Origin: Pararge aegeria
Taxonomy: Eukaryota; Arthropoda; Insecta; Lepidoptera; Nymphalidae
NCBI RefSeq assembly: GCF_905163445.1
Contig: NC_053191.1
Span: 9,176,001 to 9,240,000, forward strand
Reading direction: 5' to 3'
DNA: 64,000 nt
The translations under genes were made by a program, and so were the position numbers. A model generated the notes under the pieces. It was not told where the DNA came from. It did no database searches and was given only the letters and a program-made list of their open reading frames with translations. Below, in pieces: positions 36,401 to 51,400 of the stretch. The stretch's first letter is position 1; every line of letters begins with the position of its first letter.

Positions 36401-39400
36401 TCGGCCTCCATTAAGGTGGAAAGATGACGTCTAACGACTTGCTAAGAGCCGCTGGTAAGAAGCAGCTCAGGGCCCTGGATTTTTAAGCTCCGTACGAAAT
36501 ATCATGATATGTTTGGACAGCATTGGACATGATGATGATGGATTTACAATAGTTCTTAATTTACCTATCTATAACGAGTAAGATGTTACATTTAATTTTA
36601 AGAAGTATTTTACACAAACATCAGGTTTTATAAAAATAAATTCACTGATTGAATGATAATCATCATTCTTAGTCTATTATAAATTTTGCAACTCATTGGC
36701 TCCCTCTCCCAAACTAACTAGAGCTTATTATGCCCCGACTTAAGACAACTAAGCGTCCAACCTGCGTCCCGGACGGCTTTTAAGTTAAGTTTGCATCCAA
36801 CCACGTAATAGTGTTTTATTAGTTTGAGAGGCTAAATACAAATTTTCTCTTTCGTATGTTTGTTACCATAAAGTAGCGATGTTCTTGGACCTTTATGAAA
36901 AAGCTACACTAAATGTGATAATAAAAACATAGTCTAATGTTACCTTTTCTGCATATTGAATCTCCTGGCGTGAAAATGTACGCCTTCATTTTCAGAACTA
37001 GATCGTGAAGAAACTCGGGTTGACATTCTTGGAAAATTGTAACCTGAAACAAAAGATTTTGCGTAATTATTACATTGAGTAATAAAGTTAATATGGGTGC
37101 GGTCAAATCAGCCACCGAAATTCAAGCAACAACAGCGTTATTCTATCAAATTCATGAAACGTGGGCGCTCGCTAGGCAGCTACAGCTAAGGCAATTAAAA
37201 AACTGTATATATTCGTTACTAAATATAAAATCCTACCTAAGAAACGAAACAAAAAATTCCTTTTTTAATTATTGGTAACAACACTGTTAGAACGTTTTTT
37301 CGAATATAATTTTAGTACCTCACATTACAACACGGTAAAATTAGGCAGCATACCTTTTTCAATACACTCAGATTCACATGCAGAGCAAGTTCAGTCTTGA
37401 GTTTGTCAGGTAATAGGCCGAGGGCTGTGTTGATGTCACCGCCGCCTTGTATCCTCCCCCGAGACCAAGAGTAATCGTACCATCGAAGTACACGTCGTTT
37501 CATGCCTCCTGGGACCTGTATACATTTTGTATTAGTGCATTAGCTATGATATATCTTTGAATTTGTGTGTTAATGTTATGCTATTACATAATTTTATTAC
37601 ATGTACATGTGATCATCACGTCCATTACGGTGTAATTGCTTAGTAGAGGTCGTTTTGTGTACTGAATTTACATTAGAAAACAGAATGTGTCTCTTTCTGT
37701 TTTCTTCCCACAACAGGGCTACATAAAGTGTATTCTAATCAAACTAATAAACAAAAAATATCATCATAAATCGTGTTCTCTGAAAAGTGACAGTACACTG
37801 TGAAACCTTGTTGCCGATGTTACATTACAGAGTAGTAATAGGGACAGTTTCTATTTGAAATATTAATTATTTCACCAACTATCGCGTTAAAAACAAAGTC
37901 GTATAACACAAGTTGTTGGTTTTAATATAAACGGTTGGTTTTAATATTTGCTACGAACGAGCTTTCTGGTATTATTTACTTAACCCTGTTTATTCGTTTA
38001 TTATCCATTGATTATACTGATGAAATACTGATTCAGGAGAATACTTAAGTCCTACTTATGCATAAGCTTTAAATATAGTGTTGAAACACATTTATTCAAT
38101 TGAGGTTACTTTAAATTTATTAAAGGACAAGATTACTTGGAAATAGCCTGATCAACATTGAGCCACTTTTGAGAGATTATTACAATTATTAGCAACTGGT
38201 AAGTTTCTTGCCAGGTTCATCTCGACAGAATTTGCCGAAGGTAGAGTAGTAACATAATCCAGGACTTTATTGAAGATATCAGATTTCTTATTAAGAATGT
38301 TACGAAATAATCGTAATTGCCTCTATTTGTTGTTCAGGCCATAATATAATTTATTACTCCTATCATATTGAAAACTATTTGTTGTTATATTCCAATTCAT
38401 TTCATCTATGTGTCTTCGACAAAGAGTATTTCATTCAAGTACACGAATTACTCAAATATTTTGATTTCTGTTTAGACCGAATGCCTTCAAACAGTCAGGT
38501 CAAGTGTAACCACTCTTGCTTGTGAAGTGAAAAATACGGAAAGTAGGTACTCAACGCTTGAACAAAGAATTTTCGTCTGTAGCTGCGGGTCAAATGTATT
38601 ATTTAAATCGACTTGCATTCAGTAGTTGTAAAGAGAAAGCTTTACAGGTTGTATTTGAAGGATGTATATTTTCAAATTCCATTCCAGTACCCTGAGACAT
38701 CTGTGAGTAAGAGCTCAACCCACTGCCAATGCCACTTTGCATGTGGTTGATCTATGTTTAACTAACTCTCATTTATTATTTGGTAATGCCGATATAGAGA
38801 AAGCATTTTATAATTATTAATAAATACAGACCACAAGAGTATCTAAAATTGGTACTGTATGTGTCATAAGTGTTACTTATTAGATGCTAAAAAAGTTAAA
38901 AATTTTTTTTTTTTTTAAATTAAAAAATTTATGTACTTTAATTATTCACTTACTTTATGATGTCTCATATATGTCTTCGCACCATCTAACAGACGTTCAA
39001 ACTCGAGTCTGTTTGCATTCCTATTCGTGATAACGTTGCCTACTTGTCCCACGATGGTAGCAAAGATGAAAACCCCAATCAAGTAACTAACGATCGTGAA
39101 TATGTATCTGTAAAAGGATTATAAAATGAACAAAAAATTCAACTCTACGTATTTTTGATCTAAACAACATTGACACTTATAACTAACAACAATAATTTAA
39201 ACATATACTGGATACAAGAACTCAATAAAACTAAGAATATAAAATTAAAAATTACTTATTAAAAAAAAACAAAAAACGAAAAGTGCAAAGTTTTCGAACA
39301 GTTGCAGCATAAAAATGTCAAAAAGTAAAGGAAAAAAGCGTCAAATTTTACCAAATGGCGGTTTCAAACAATGAAGGCTGTTCGAAAACTTTCAAATAGT

Positions 39401-42400
39401 CCCCGTAAACTATCAATCGATGAAAAAAAAACGCAAAAAGGAACAAATAATTAAAAAAACAATTTAATGACAAAGGAAAAGTTTTATTCACATCAATTGT
39501 TGTTACCCGAAGTTTTGTCGCTGCGAAGCGAACAGCCCCCAAATTTTCGCCGCCGCCATTTCAAGTTTACCTACTATTCGTCAAAATGGCTGTTTTCCTC
39601 CAAAAACTTTACACAGACAATAGCTGCATATAGCAGCAGTGCTTGTGTTGTTTGAAACTAAGTTTGAATCATACAACAGTTTCATGAACATTACAAATGA
39701 ATCATACCACTTTAATTTGGCTTAGTTTGTGGATATTTTTCCGTTTAGTTTACGATTAGAGCAGTGAATCGATAATGTAATTTATCTTCATACATTTATC
39801 TGAGATTTTGGAAACATTACAACTTAGTGTGCGGATAATATAACAGTTGGTATTATAATTTAGCAAGCTCAATATTACTCGAAGGTGCAAAAAGAGTAAT
39901 TATGTGTTTAATTTTTAAGCATCAACTTACCTTCAATCAGCCTTTGTGACAATTGGTTTTGGTTGTTATATTATCTTATATATAATGCACAAAAGAAAAT
40001 TGATATCGTTTACCAGCGAGATGTTATTACGTCTAGAGCCCGCACTATCCCTAAAAGACCGTTCGAACTAACGGACGCCCACGGACAGTAATCAAATTGA
40101 AGTGCTGAATGTTGGCGTGTATCTTAAAGCTTGAGATAATGCGGGCTATCATTTTATCAAATGAGTAACTCTGATGGTTATGCGCTCTTGTAGTCATTAG
40201 TTAGGCCATTTGCACGCACCTGATATATGCGGTAGTAAAATCTCAAAGGATGATCCCACGATTTTCCTACTTAGTATTATAATAAATGGACAACACAAGC
40301 ACCGTTTTTAGATTTTTGGAAGAACTTTTAACAGTCATTCCGACGAGTTAAGAGCAAATAATCACAAACCTACTTTTAGATTAAACCGATCGCAATTGGT
40401 CAGATAATGCTATGGATATAAACGGTTAATTTTGGAAAGAGCTTTTATTTCGATCTCGTTAGGATTTTACTCTTACAAAGCCCTATATGGATTTGCTAAC
40501 AGATTTCATACTCCTACAACAAATTATGATATTTAATTGTAAATAAATTAGGTATAATAATACTTACCGAACTCGTTTCGTTTATAAAATCAGTATGGGC
40601 ATAATTTTATTATTAAATAAGTACAAAAGAAGTAATTATGAGGACCTGTCGGTATAAAGGACAGCCATGTCATTTGTCGTGAGGACACACGGGCTAATGT
40701 AATGCCAAGGCGCAGCAATAGAAGTTTTAACCGGCTAAGTTTGTTGTGGGCTTCTTCTTAGACCAGGACGCGTTTGGAACCCTCGTAGCTTTAGTCTCAA
40801 GTTTACGAATATGATTATCGCCATCATTATCATGTAATGTACGCATCAAGTGCCAACTATGGGCCTACTTGAATAAAGATATTTTTGACTTTGACTTTGA
40901 CTTTTCACATACTCTTTCAATGCGTACAATTAATTGAGAAACACACGAACGGAAAAGGTGTATCTACGCATATTTAAATAAAAGACGAGATCATCGGTAC
41001 TCGTTCGTCTTTATTGCAAATACTTGCACTATCTAGTACACGTGACCCCGATATCGTATTGACTTTCCCAGAAATACCTACGAGATGCCGGCTCCGTTAA
41101 CAGTAATATACCTTTAGGTAAATATGAGCTATCTGCGTCTCCCCTTCTCTGAGGTGTCATGTAATGCCTTCCAATGATGTAGATTGCACCAAACATGAGG
41201 TTTGCGTAGCTTTCATTGAAGTTAAAAAAAAATATTGTGTAGGTACCTACATAATTCCACTAATGTTTATGAGACCACAGAACTAAGAACACACAGAAAC
41301 CGTGTACACGACTAATATTGAAGCATCAAAAGCCACTCAACTTTAGTAGTTTTTCTCTAACAGGCGGTTAGTTTCTTCATTCCATTTAGCTGTTAACAGT
41401 AATTAAGTTACCTCTTATGTTCTAAACCTTTACTAAAATTTGGAAAATGAGAAAAATATTGTGAGCTAGCAACATTCCGAGGGTGAGTAGGAGTAAGACG
41501 TGCGCGGGGCGTTTTAACTGTTTTTGTGTACTGTTTAACTGTTACTGTGTATGCACTTCATGCATTAATGGCTGAATGAGGGTTCTGTCTGTTCTTTATT
41601 CTATGAATCAGATTTTTAATGTCCAAAATTTAGCACTTGCAGACATCTTATTAAGGAAGGGTTAAGCTTGGACTTCTTCTCGGGGCTTCGACATGTAAAT
41701 ACGATGATTGCTTTAAAAATAATCATTATCAAATGTTCGTTATAATAACCGGGGCTTAGCATCATTATATACATTTATGTATTATTGATATTAATTCTAT
41801 AGTTATATATTTTTTTCTATATTATATTGTAAGTTTATTATATGTATATATAGGTATATATGCAAATATATATGTTTATTTATATGCACCACCTACTTCT
41901 CTTCTTGAGCTGCGTTTAACGCCTTAAGTTGCCTGGAAGAGATCGCTATGTAGCGATAAGGCCGCCAAATTGTATCCTTTTTGATACATTTTTATTTATA
42001 ATTTCACTATATGTTTTTGTGGTGTACAATAAAAGTGTATTCATTCATTCATTCATTCATTCATCATCTTCACGAGGCTCGCGGACGCCAATAAACGCCA
42101 GTAAACGCCAATTTACGAACTCCAGGATGGTAATGATGATAGTGTTTGCTGACCGAAAACAAACTTGCAAACAATTTTTGTCACAACTGTTTGGACAATG
42201 GGCACCAAATACGAGGAAGATTTCACATTTTTTGGAATCTTTGTTAAAATTATTCAGAGGCTTATTTAGGTTAATGTTTTATTAGGATTTTATCAAATTT
42301 GTGTTAAAGCGATTAAAATAATGGAGCCTAAGGAGCTTATCGTTACTCTTCGTGAATAAACGGTTACTAAAGCGTCACTTTCATAAAAGCTTCAATTTAA

Positions 42401-45400
42401 TATGCTTTTAAAAGGATTCCCTTATAAGAAAAGCGAATTTTTAGTACATTATTTCTACAAGATTTCGCTTTTATCTAGTTGATGATCGGCATGTCAGACG
42501 ACGGATTTTTGCGAACCCAGTTTACGCCTGGATTTCCAAGGATTAATAAGAAAAGAGCTCAATCAGAAATTAGAGTTAAGAAATGGGAAATTGTTGGCCA
42601 TACGCCTAGAAGAACATATTTCATTGGCTTATTATTTATATTACTACACGTGCTAATAATTTTTAAAATTTGGATTTGGATCAGCGTGGAGGGTCTTAGT
42701 TCTAAATAAACTCCTTTACGCTTATATGCTAATGAACATGATGCCCTCGCTTGTATTATTTTGACTATATAACTTGCCCTAAACTTTTTGACGGCTGATT
42801 GGCGCAGTGAGCAGCGACCCTGTTTTCTTAGTCCAAGGCCGTGGGTTCAAATCCCACAACTGGAAAATGTTTGTGTGATGAACAATGTTTTTCAGTGTCT
42901 GGGTGTTTATATGTATATTATAAGTATTTATTTATATTATTCATAACGAAATTCATCAGACATCTTAGTACTCATAACACAAGCTACGCTTACTTTGGGG
43001 CTAGATGGCGATGTGTTTATTATCGTCGTATTTATTTATTTCATTATTAGATCAACCGTAGTGATCTGAATACCGAGTCTATGGTTGAATTAGCTAACGC
43101 AAAAGACTTAAATGTAAAAGAAACCCCCACGATTATCGTAAAACTTCAGGCATCTATGGTAGTAAGTAGATATTTATAGTGCACTAGCTGTTGCCCGCGA
43201 CTTCGTCTGCGGTTGATTTTGTTTTTAAATTATTCAGTATCGCTAAGCCTTAAATGAGTATAGTAGTTATATATATGTATAACAAGTGACTGTCAATTAA
43301 TTATAGACAAATAATTTGCAATAAAATAAAATTGCGACTATAATTAAAGATCTAAGCTATCCTATCTCTTAAGTTGGAGCAGACTGCTCACGGTGTGCCA
43401 ATTAAATTTAAAATCGGTTAAGTAGTTTAGGAGTCCATCGCGGACAAACATCGTGACAGGAGATTTATATATATTAAGATTACAATGTAATTTATAACAA
43501 ATAAGCAAATTTTCTTAGTTCTAAAGAACTAAGTAGGTTTTTAAGCGCCAACGCTTTTTATCTCCTGATAAAAGAACTGAATATAAAGTAATGTAGTGTG
43601 TTTTTTTATGTAATCATTTTGAAATCAGTTAAACAAAATACGACATTAAATACAACGAAGAAAAAACTATAATGTATAACCTACACGAACTATACTATAT
43701 ATATATATAAATGGGTCAATGTTCGACGCTAGACTTATATTTTTTCCTGACGACGCGAGCACTAGATAAGGGGTCGCGATTAGGTTAATGTTCGAGTATC
43801 AGATGCTTTGATGGATCAACTACAAACACGTCTGGGTTCTTTTTTCTGAACAAAATACAAGACATAGAATGCTGCTAATTCTGTTGTACACAAATCTCTT
43901 AACTAAAATTATATGCTCATAAGTAGTGCTGTCCTACTTACTACGGTCCTTCTGGACAATATGCTATCCTTTATTTTACGGTTACAATATTTGTTTATTT
44001 TTAGTAGAAGAAGAACAAAAAATAAACACAAACAGAAGCAATATACAAAAAGATAACAGATTGCAGGTTGTGCATAATTAAAAAAAAAACGTGTGTGTAC
44101 TTATGTACACGTGTAAGAAGTGAACTTCGGCGTCACAAGATAAAAATCTTTATAAAAAATTACCTTTCGCCTTATTTTACGTTTGTAGATAAAACGACAC
44201 TAACAATAGAAAAAATATATTTCATACCTTGAAAGTTTATTATAACGCACTATGTAGTTGAATAAAGTTTATTTAGATATTACAAAAAAAAAATTTCTAC
44301 ATTATTAAAGAAATTGACATAATAAACAAAATTAAATTTGGAACACTAATGGACTCGTTATCGGACAACCAAGATTCGCTCAAAATGAAAATTTGAGTTA
44401 TTTGTACAATTAAATCACCGGAATGAGCCCGCAGACATTCAAAGTGTACACTGTCAAACCTTATAGCTAACTTCAGGGTGTCGGTTTTTTGTGACTGCGA
44501 GCGCGCGCATCGCGCATTTACTCTTATCATTTTCCCTAACGCGCCAAAAGAAGTATATAATAATACTTGAACTGGATTACACAAATAAAATAATACATAA
44601 TATAATAAATAATAAAAATAGTAAAACCTATTACTTTAATTTAGTTCAGAAACTTCACTTAAATATATATTAGAATTTAACCAATATTCATCAAATGGAG
44701 ACATTAATTTTGGCCGCACATCCACCGTTAGATAATTTTTGTTTCGTCTAGAAAATATAACTTTCATCTAATTTTCATAAAGCACCAAAAGAAAGATAAC
44801 TTCATATAAACTGATATTATAAAAGTCTTAATAAGATGGTATTTGGGTACGGCATGAAACAGAACATAACTTAAACTTTTTAAATTAGCTACGGATGGTT
44901 GATTTAACATAACAGGCCACTTTAAAAGGAAAGGAATTGAATCGTCCGATCGCTTTATAGCCGTTCGCTTCGAAAGTAAACTTAATATTGGACCGATTTA
45001 ATTTCCGTTACTAATTAATTGGAAGTGAAAAGATTTTAGAGCGAATAATAAAAAAGAAAAGAGTTTTTTTTTATTTCTAATGGCAGCGTAGATGCTTTAT
45101 AGGTCAATATCAGAGAAAAAAATTTAAGCCATAGTTAAAATGCAGTTCTAGGAAAGGATCGTTCCAATCTATAGTTTATTACGTTATCTAGCAGGACGCC
45201 GTACCGATTTATTATGATCAACCAGTCTCAAACCAGTAATTAGGTTAGTTTCTCACTTCAAAATGTCGTTATCCCTATCCCTACTAATATTATAAATGTC
45301 AATGTAAGTTTGTTTGTTACGCTTTCACGCAAAAACCACTAAACCGATCCTCATGAAACTTTGTACACATATTCTTGGCAGTATTAGAAGTAATATAGGA

Positions 45401-48400
45401 TACTTTTTATCCCGACATTAAGCTCAGTTCCTTTGGGAGTGTTTGACGATTTTACACCATAACTCCGACAAAATATAACCGATTTAAATAATTATTTTTG
45501 TATTATGGAGTTTATAATATGTATTTAATTTTGCCCAAACTTTGCGTCATCTGATGAATGTGGTTGAAGATAGAGGACAGAACTCCTCAGCGGACAGCAG
45601 CAAACCCCTCATTTAAGGCTTAGCGATACTGAATACATAATTGCTGCTACATTTATGAGGAGTTCAGTGATAGGACTAAATAAAAAATATTAGAAATGTT
45701 CTTCGTTAACCTTTAGCATATCAACTAACAATGCGATTTCGATTCTTCCTTTATCGATTACTTTTTTTTGTAAGTGATAGAAGGAGCTAAGACTAATGAT
45801 ACAGTTCTTTTAAGATATTGTTACTATGTAAATTGAAAAATTACTTTTTAAAAACTAAACGTTTTTTTTATAAGAATACCAAACTTAAATTTTTTTTAGA
45901 CGTACAACTTAATTTAATGACACATCAAAAAACAAATACAAACCCAGGCGAAGTCGCGGGCAACAACTAGTATTAAATAGTTTTAACCCACTTCGTTTTC
46001 TAATTACAAGTAGGTACGAATAGAAAAACGTTTAACCAACTTTGGTTAATTTTTTATTTCATATAGAATTTCAAAAAGTAGACTTCTAACGGAGTTTGAC
46101 CAATTTTTACAATGGTGATTCTGTGGACCAATCTTTCCAGCACTAGGTTTATTTGTCTTGGTTGCCATATAATATATTCTTGATAAATTTACATTTAATG
46201 ATGCAAGAGGTCAACTGGTACCTGGTCAACTATAGGGTCAACCATCTTATACCAATACATTTAAAAAAACTAATGCGTACTTCAAAATTATATTGTATTT
46301 TGTGGAACCTTTCTGCTATTGCTAAGAACAGTGGAACTTTAAAGACCCATGTTTATCTGTTGAGAAAACAAGAAAACGCGGGTTTGAGAGGTTAGGCGAG
46401 CGACCGAATCGCTATAAATTGCATTCGCCAAGTTCAATCAGAGTTGAAATTAAAATATCAGTTTCTATGTGTAAATAACTAAAAGGTCGTAGAATGCCCA
46501 ATGGGGATGAGCACCATAAAACGCTATCAAATCAAAACAATAGCGGGCCAGTGGTTTAATCATTATTAATTTTATTGAGGCAAGGCTATAAAATAAAAGT
46601 GGATTTCTTATAGCTTTTACCCGGACGATATTTTATAGGTGTTGAGAAAAGCATCTTGGCCGTAACTCACAGTTATAAGACAAGACAATTTTCAGACTCA
46701 CACCGAGGTTATTTAGCAAGAGACACGCTGAGCTGACCGGGTTTACACCATCACCTGGATTTTGGTACCTATAGGCCGTCGTAAAATAGTAACCTTTTGA
46801 AAGTACAAACTTGAAGAAACATAACTGTGAGGTTCGTGTTTTTATTATTCTATTTCCATAGTGGCATTGTTATATATTTTAATTATTGTATCGCATTAAT
46901 ACATGAAATACGATACAATAAATAACCTAGCAGCCGGAATCAAATAAATAAATAACTAAATAAATATACTACGACAATTCACACATCGTCATCTAGGCCC
47001 AAAGTAAGCGAAGCTTGCGTTATGGGCACTAAGATGACTGATGATTTTGTTATGAATAATATACATAAATACTTATAATAATAATATTTTTTTACAAATT
47101 TTTAATAGTGTTTTTTTTTAAGCATTGTTAAGAATTTAAAAAAGAATTAAAAAGAATAAATGATAGTATAATAATAATAGTAATAAACACCCAGACACTG
47201 AAAAACATTCACGTTCATCACACAAACATTTTCCAATGGTGGGAATCGAACTTTGCCTTGCACTCAGATCATCAGATCATCAGCAGGGTCGTTGCCCGCT
47301 GCGTCAATCGTCTGTCAAAAATAGATGATGATCTTATAATAGAATATTTACTATTGCCGCTAATTTTCCTTACTAGTTCACAAATCCTAACTTATGGTGG
47401 AAAATTCCATAAAAATAGTTTAGATTTTGTAAGATTAGTGAATTCATGTAGATGGATACGGTGGAGTTATTTTTGTAACGATAATTGATGTACGATGTCG
47501 TGATGGCCAGTCAGTCGATTGCGGTGGTTAAGTAATTTTTACTCAAATTGGGTACCTGAATTACTAAGTGACTTCGAACGTCTAAATTTTTCATATTGCT
47601 TTTCTTCATTACGTCTACTAAGTACTATCACTCATCTACTATTAAAATGAATGCTTAAATACTTATAATAATATGAATGAAGGAGGCTTAAAAAACAAAA
47701 ACAAACGCGAACGAAGTAGCAGCCAACAGCTAGTCGTTTGTATAATTTTTCACAAATAGTTTTATAATAAAGTATAGTTAGGCTCTCTTTTGCAAGTTAA
47801 ATAAAACAATATTTTGCATTCACCTCGACGATAATAAAACATAGCCTTTATTCTTTTTTTCTAATAAACCTGTGCGAAGCGGAAACCGCTAGGTTAAAAT
47901 AAAATACCCCACAAAGAATTTATTTTTAAACGATTCTAGGGTGTGGTTTATATATATATATTTATATACTAGCTGACCCGCGCAACTTCGTCTGCACAGA
48001 ATCGGTTATAACATTTAAATAAAACCAAGAAACGAATTGCAGCGCTATCTACCAGGTCCAGTTTTATTTCCTAACTATATTATTCGAGGCCGGACGGCCC
48101 GCTGCATGTTTCTTGCCTTTTGCGTTTTATACCCGTCGCAACCTCTAAGCTATAGGTTCAATTTGAATAATTTAAAAAGGAATTAGCAGGTATATAATCA
48201 AAATTAATATTTATAAAACTATTTATTTGGATAAGGATTAATATCATAATAGGAATGTCAACATCTTACGATTATACCCGTGTTTTTAAAGAAAAGTTAT
48301 AAAAAAGCAGTTATTGTGACTTAACCATAACAGTTAGACCTATAGCCTCGTTAACTGTTTTGTAGATAATCACGATTACTTTAAATACATTTGAGTACAT

Positions 48401-51400
48401 TATTTTTATGTATCATCAATCATTTTCGCGGCGTACGCCAGTAAAACTCTAAGTCGGTATGACATCTTTAAAAAAACATCGTTATATTTCAGCCAATTTA
48501 CAGAAAACCATAATAAAATATACACTAAAACCATTCATCCATATTTACATCCATCCATCTATATATCTATCCTCACAAACTTTCGCATTTGTAATATCAG
48601 TAGGATGGTACGCATGCATTCGATCGTTGTACCATATGCCTAGCGACTTCCTAGTATCTGTGAAGAGTTATGTCCTTTTTCTCAGACAATATTTTTCAGA
48701 TTTTCATTAAAATGAGACAATATTTGCTTGTTAGTATACACTTTCAAATAAAAGATTAACATACAGAATTATTAACATCGGTTCAAATTTAACGGAGCTA
48801 TGAAGTAAAATTGATAAAAATTTTCATCCCGTTTCCCGGAGGAAACATTGTTTATCGGGATAAAAAGTATCCTATATGTTGACCCGGAATACCAGCTACC
48901 ACTATACCAAATTTTATTTAAATTTGTTTAGTAGTTTTCACGTGATGCCCGGACCGACAGGCAGACAGACAAAAATTAAATAAAAATCAGTTTTGGACTC
49001 AGTATCGATTACAAAGCATCCCCCGATCATAATTATCAAAATATATTAAATGTACAGAAATCTTCCAGTTGCAGTTTTATTACAAGTATAGATAAAAGGA
49101 AATTATTACATGTCGCAGGAAGTCACGGCAACTGCTTGTAAAATTAATGCAGTAGTGGTAGAAGAACCTATGTTTAGGGTCGCATTATAAAGTCGAAGTC
49201 AAAGTCAAAATCAAAAATATCTTTATTCAAGTAGGTCCACAGGTGGCACTTTTGAGGCGTGCATAAGAATTACACGGTAGTTTGATGATGGCGATAACCA
49301 CATTCGTAAACTTAAAACTAAAGCCACGAGGGTTCCAAACGCGTCCTGGTCTAAGAAGAAGCCCACAACAAACTTAGCCGGGTGTTTTTTTTTTGTTATC
49401 ACCATCTCACAATGTCATTTTAAATTATTAGAAGAGCAACCTGGTTAGAGCAATAATTTATACCCAAGCTTTTTTATCGATTACGTAGTCCTTTATACTA
49501 TAATAGGACTTTTCTATAAGCTTACGTTTAATACAAACAAATCATTAAAATCAATTATATTAAATCTTCTTGTAAATTCCTCCTTGATTTTCCTTCAAAA
49601 CAATAGCCCAATACGACTGCCAAACTGTCTAACTCAAGCAGTCTTAGCGTATACACTAGGCACATAACAAGGTTTCAGTTCAGTTTTGGCGGGCATGCAT
49701 ATCTCAGTGTCTCCTGAGATATGTAGATTTTCTTACAAAGTTTGCTTTCACTGTAAAACGAATAAATTTCAAGAAGCAATTCTTGCATACATTATTTCGC
49801 TTATCTTTGAAACATCTCTAATGACTTGAATGAAGTTTTGTATTTAGATAAGATTTTGCTTCTTAAATTTAAATGTATGTTTGTATTGCACCAGCTTCCA
49901 TGCATTATAACTATTCCCCTTTAGACCTTTGGTTGCCTGAAAGAGATCGCTATGTAGCTATGAAGCCACCATATTGTATCCTAGTTGCTCCACTGCAATT
50001 CCAATTCTTAATAAAATTTAACAATAGCTTTTTTTTATGTGCTTTATAATAAAAGTGTTCATTCTTTAGGTACTTTACAAAAAAAAAAATCCCGTGCAAT
50101 TTATTCATACACGACAGAGGTGTAACTTCTGAAAAGTAGCCTACGAGAGATTGAGGTGAATGTAGAGTATCAGAACCATTAGGCTGAATGTAAGGTTTAT
50201 TATTTAGTTTCCATGATAATTAAAATACGTAAAAAAATGTATAATGTTTTCTATCTCACTCTGTCCTATACATTTATATGTTTCTTTATCTAGATATTAT
50301 TCGGTTTCCTAGGTAACTTAAATAGGAAAAAACAGATAAAATAGTATGTTTATTCCTGTCTCATTCTTTGCCGGCTTTATCTTACACATTTTTGTATTTG
50401 TGTCTCTTACCAGTCCATTTTTCCGTTGATTCCGGTTTGAGATCACAACGATTCTAAAGAAGTTTCATTAAAAAAAAAAACAATATTTGAATTTTACAAA
50501 ATCGGTTGGGCCGATCAAAGTACAAGTACGTAACAAACAAATAAATAATCACACTTAATAAGCATTTATAATGTTAGGTATCTGTTTCTAGAGAAATATA
50601 TCGATTTCTGTATCAAATGCAAATAAAAATAATATATATGCTAAAAAATAAGCAAAGCAAACCTTTGCGCCTAATACTTTGTTTTTACTTAGTTGTAATG
50701 TTTTATGGATTGGGTACACAGTCGAAGAAAATGATAATATCACTCTGCGACTGGTTGGCGCTACAGTCCAGACATATTGAATTTTACGAATGATATTATA
50801 CAAGGTTATTTCGAAAGTAGGTACTAGGGCACCAAGTACAATAAAGCAGTGCTGGATCTAGCGATTGAGACGCAAAAAGAATTTTGCCGCCCTTTACACT
50901 AACACCAAAGCAAATCTTAAAATGTTCATATCTTCATCCAACACATGTTTTCTTTCAAGTCATCGTCATCACCATTATCAACCCGTTACCGACCCACTAC
51001 ATGGCACGGGTCTCCTTTTAGAAAGTGAAGGCCTTAGTGCACCACGCTCGCCAAGTGTGTATTGGTAGACTTGGAACTTCTTTAAGAAAGTTATAAAGAA
51101 ATCTTAGCCATGCAGTTTTCTTTACAATATTTTTCACTACCGTTAAAGCATATATTTGTAATTATTTGTAATTGCTTAAATACAAAACGCACATAACTCT
51201 GAAAAGTTAGAGGTGCGTGCTGGTTCGAACTCTGTCCCCCTGAAAGAACGCCGAAGCCCTAACCTAGGCTAAACTAGGCTATCACCGATTTTCCTCTTCT
51301 TTCAAGTATTGCGAGCATATTTGCGACCAAGTCCTCTATTTGCATCTTCGAGTATAAATACACGTGAATATACTTCTAGATGCTAGAATTTAAAGCTTTT

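Noticed and set aside
42479..42709. 76-codon open frame with a hydrophobic C-terminal stretch
   Set aside because: The first codon is TTG (ATG next), there is no homology I recognise and no splice support. It lies in the repeat-rich CNGL intron.
44297..44584. 95-codon minus-strand open frame with GC-rich patch
   Set aside because: The patch (GCGCGCATCGCGC) looks like part of a DNA repeat, and the translation has no domain-like pattern.
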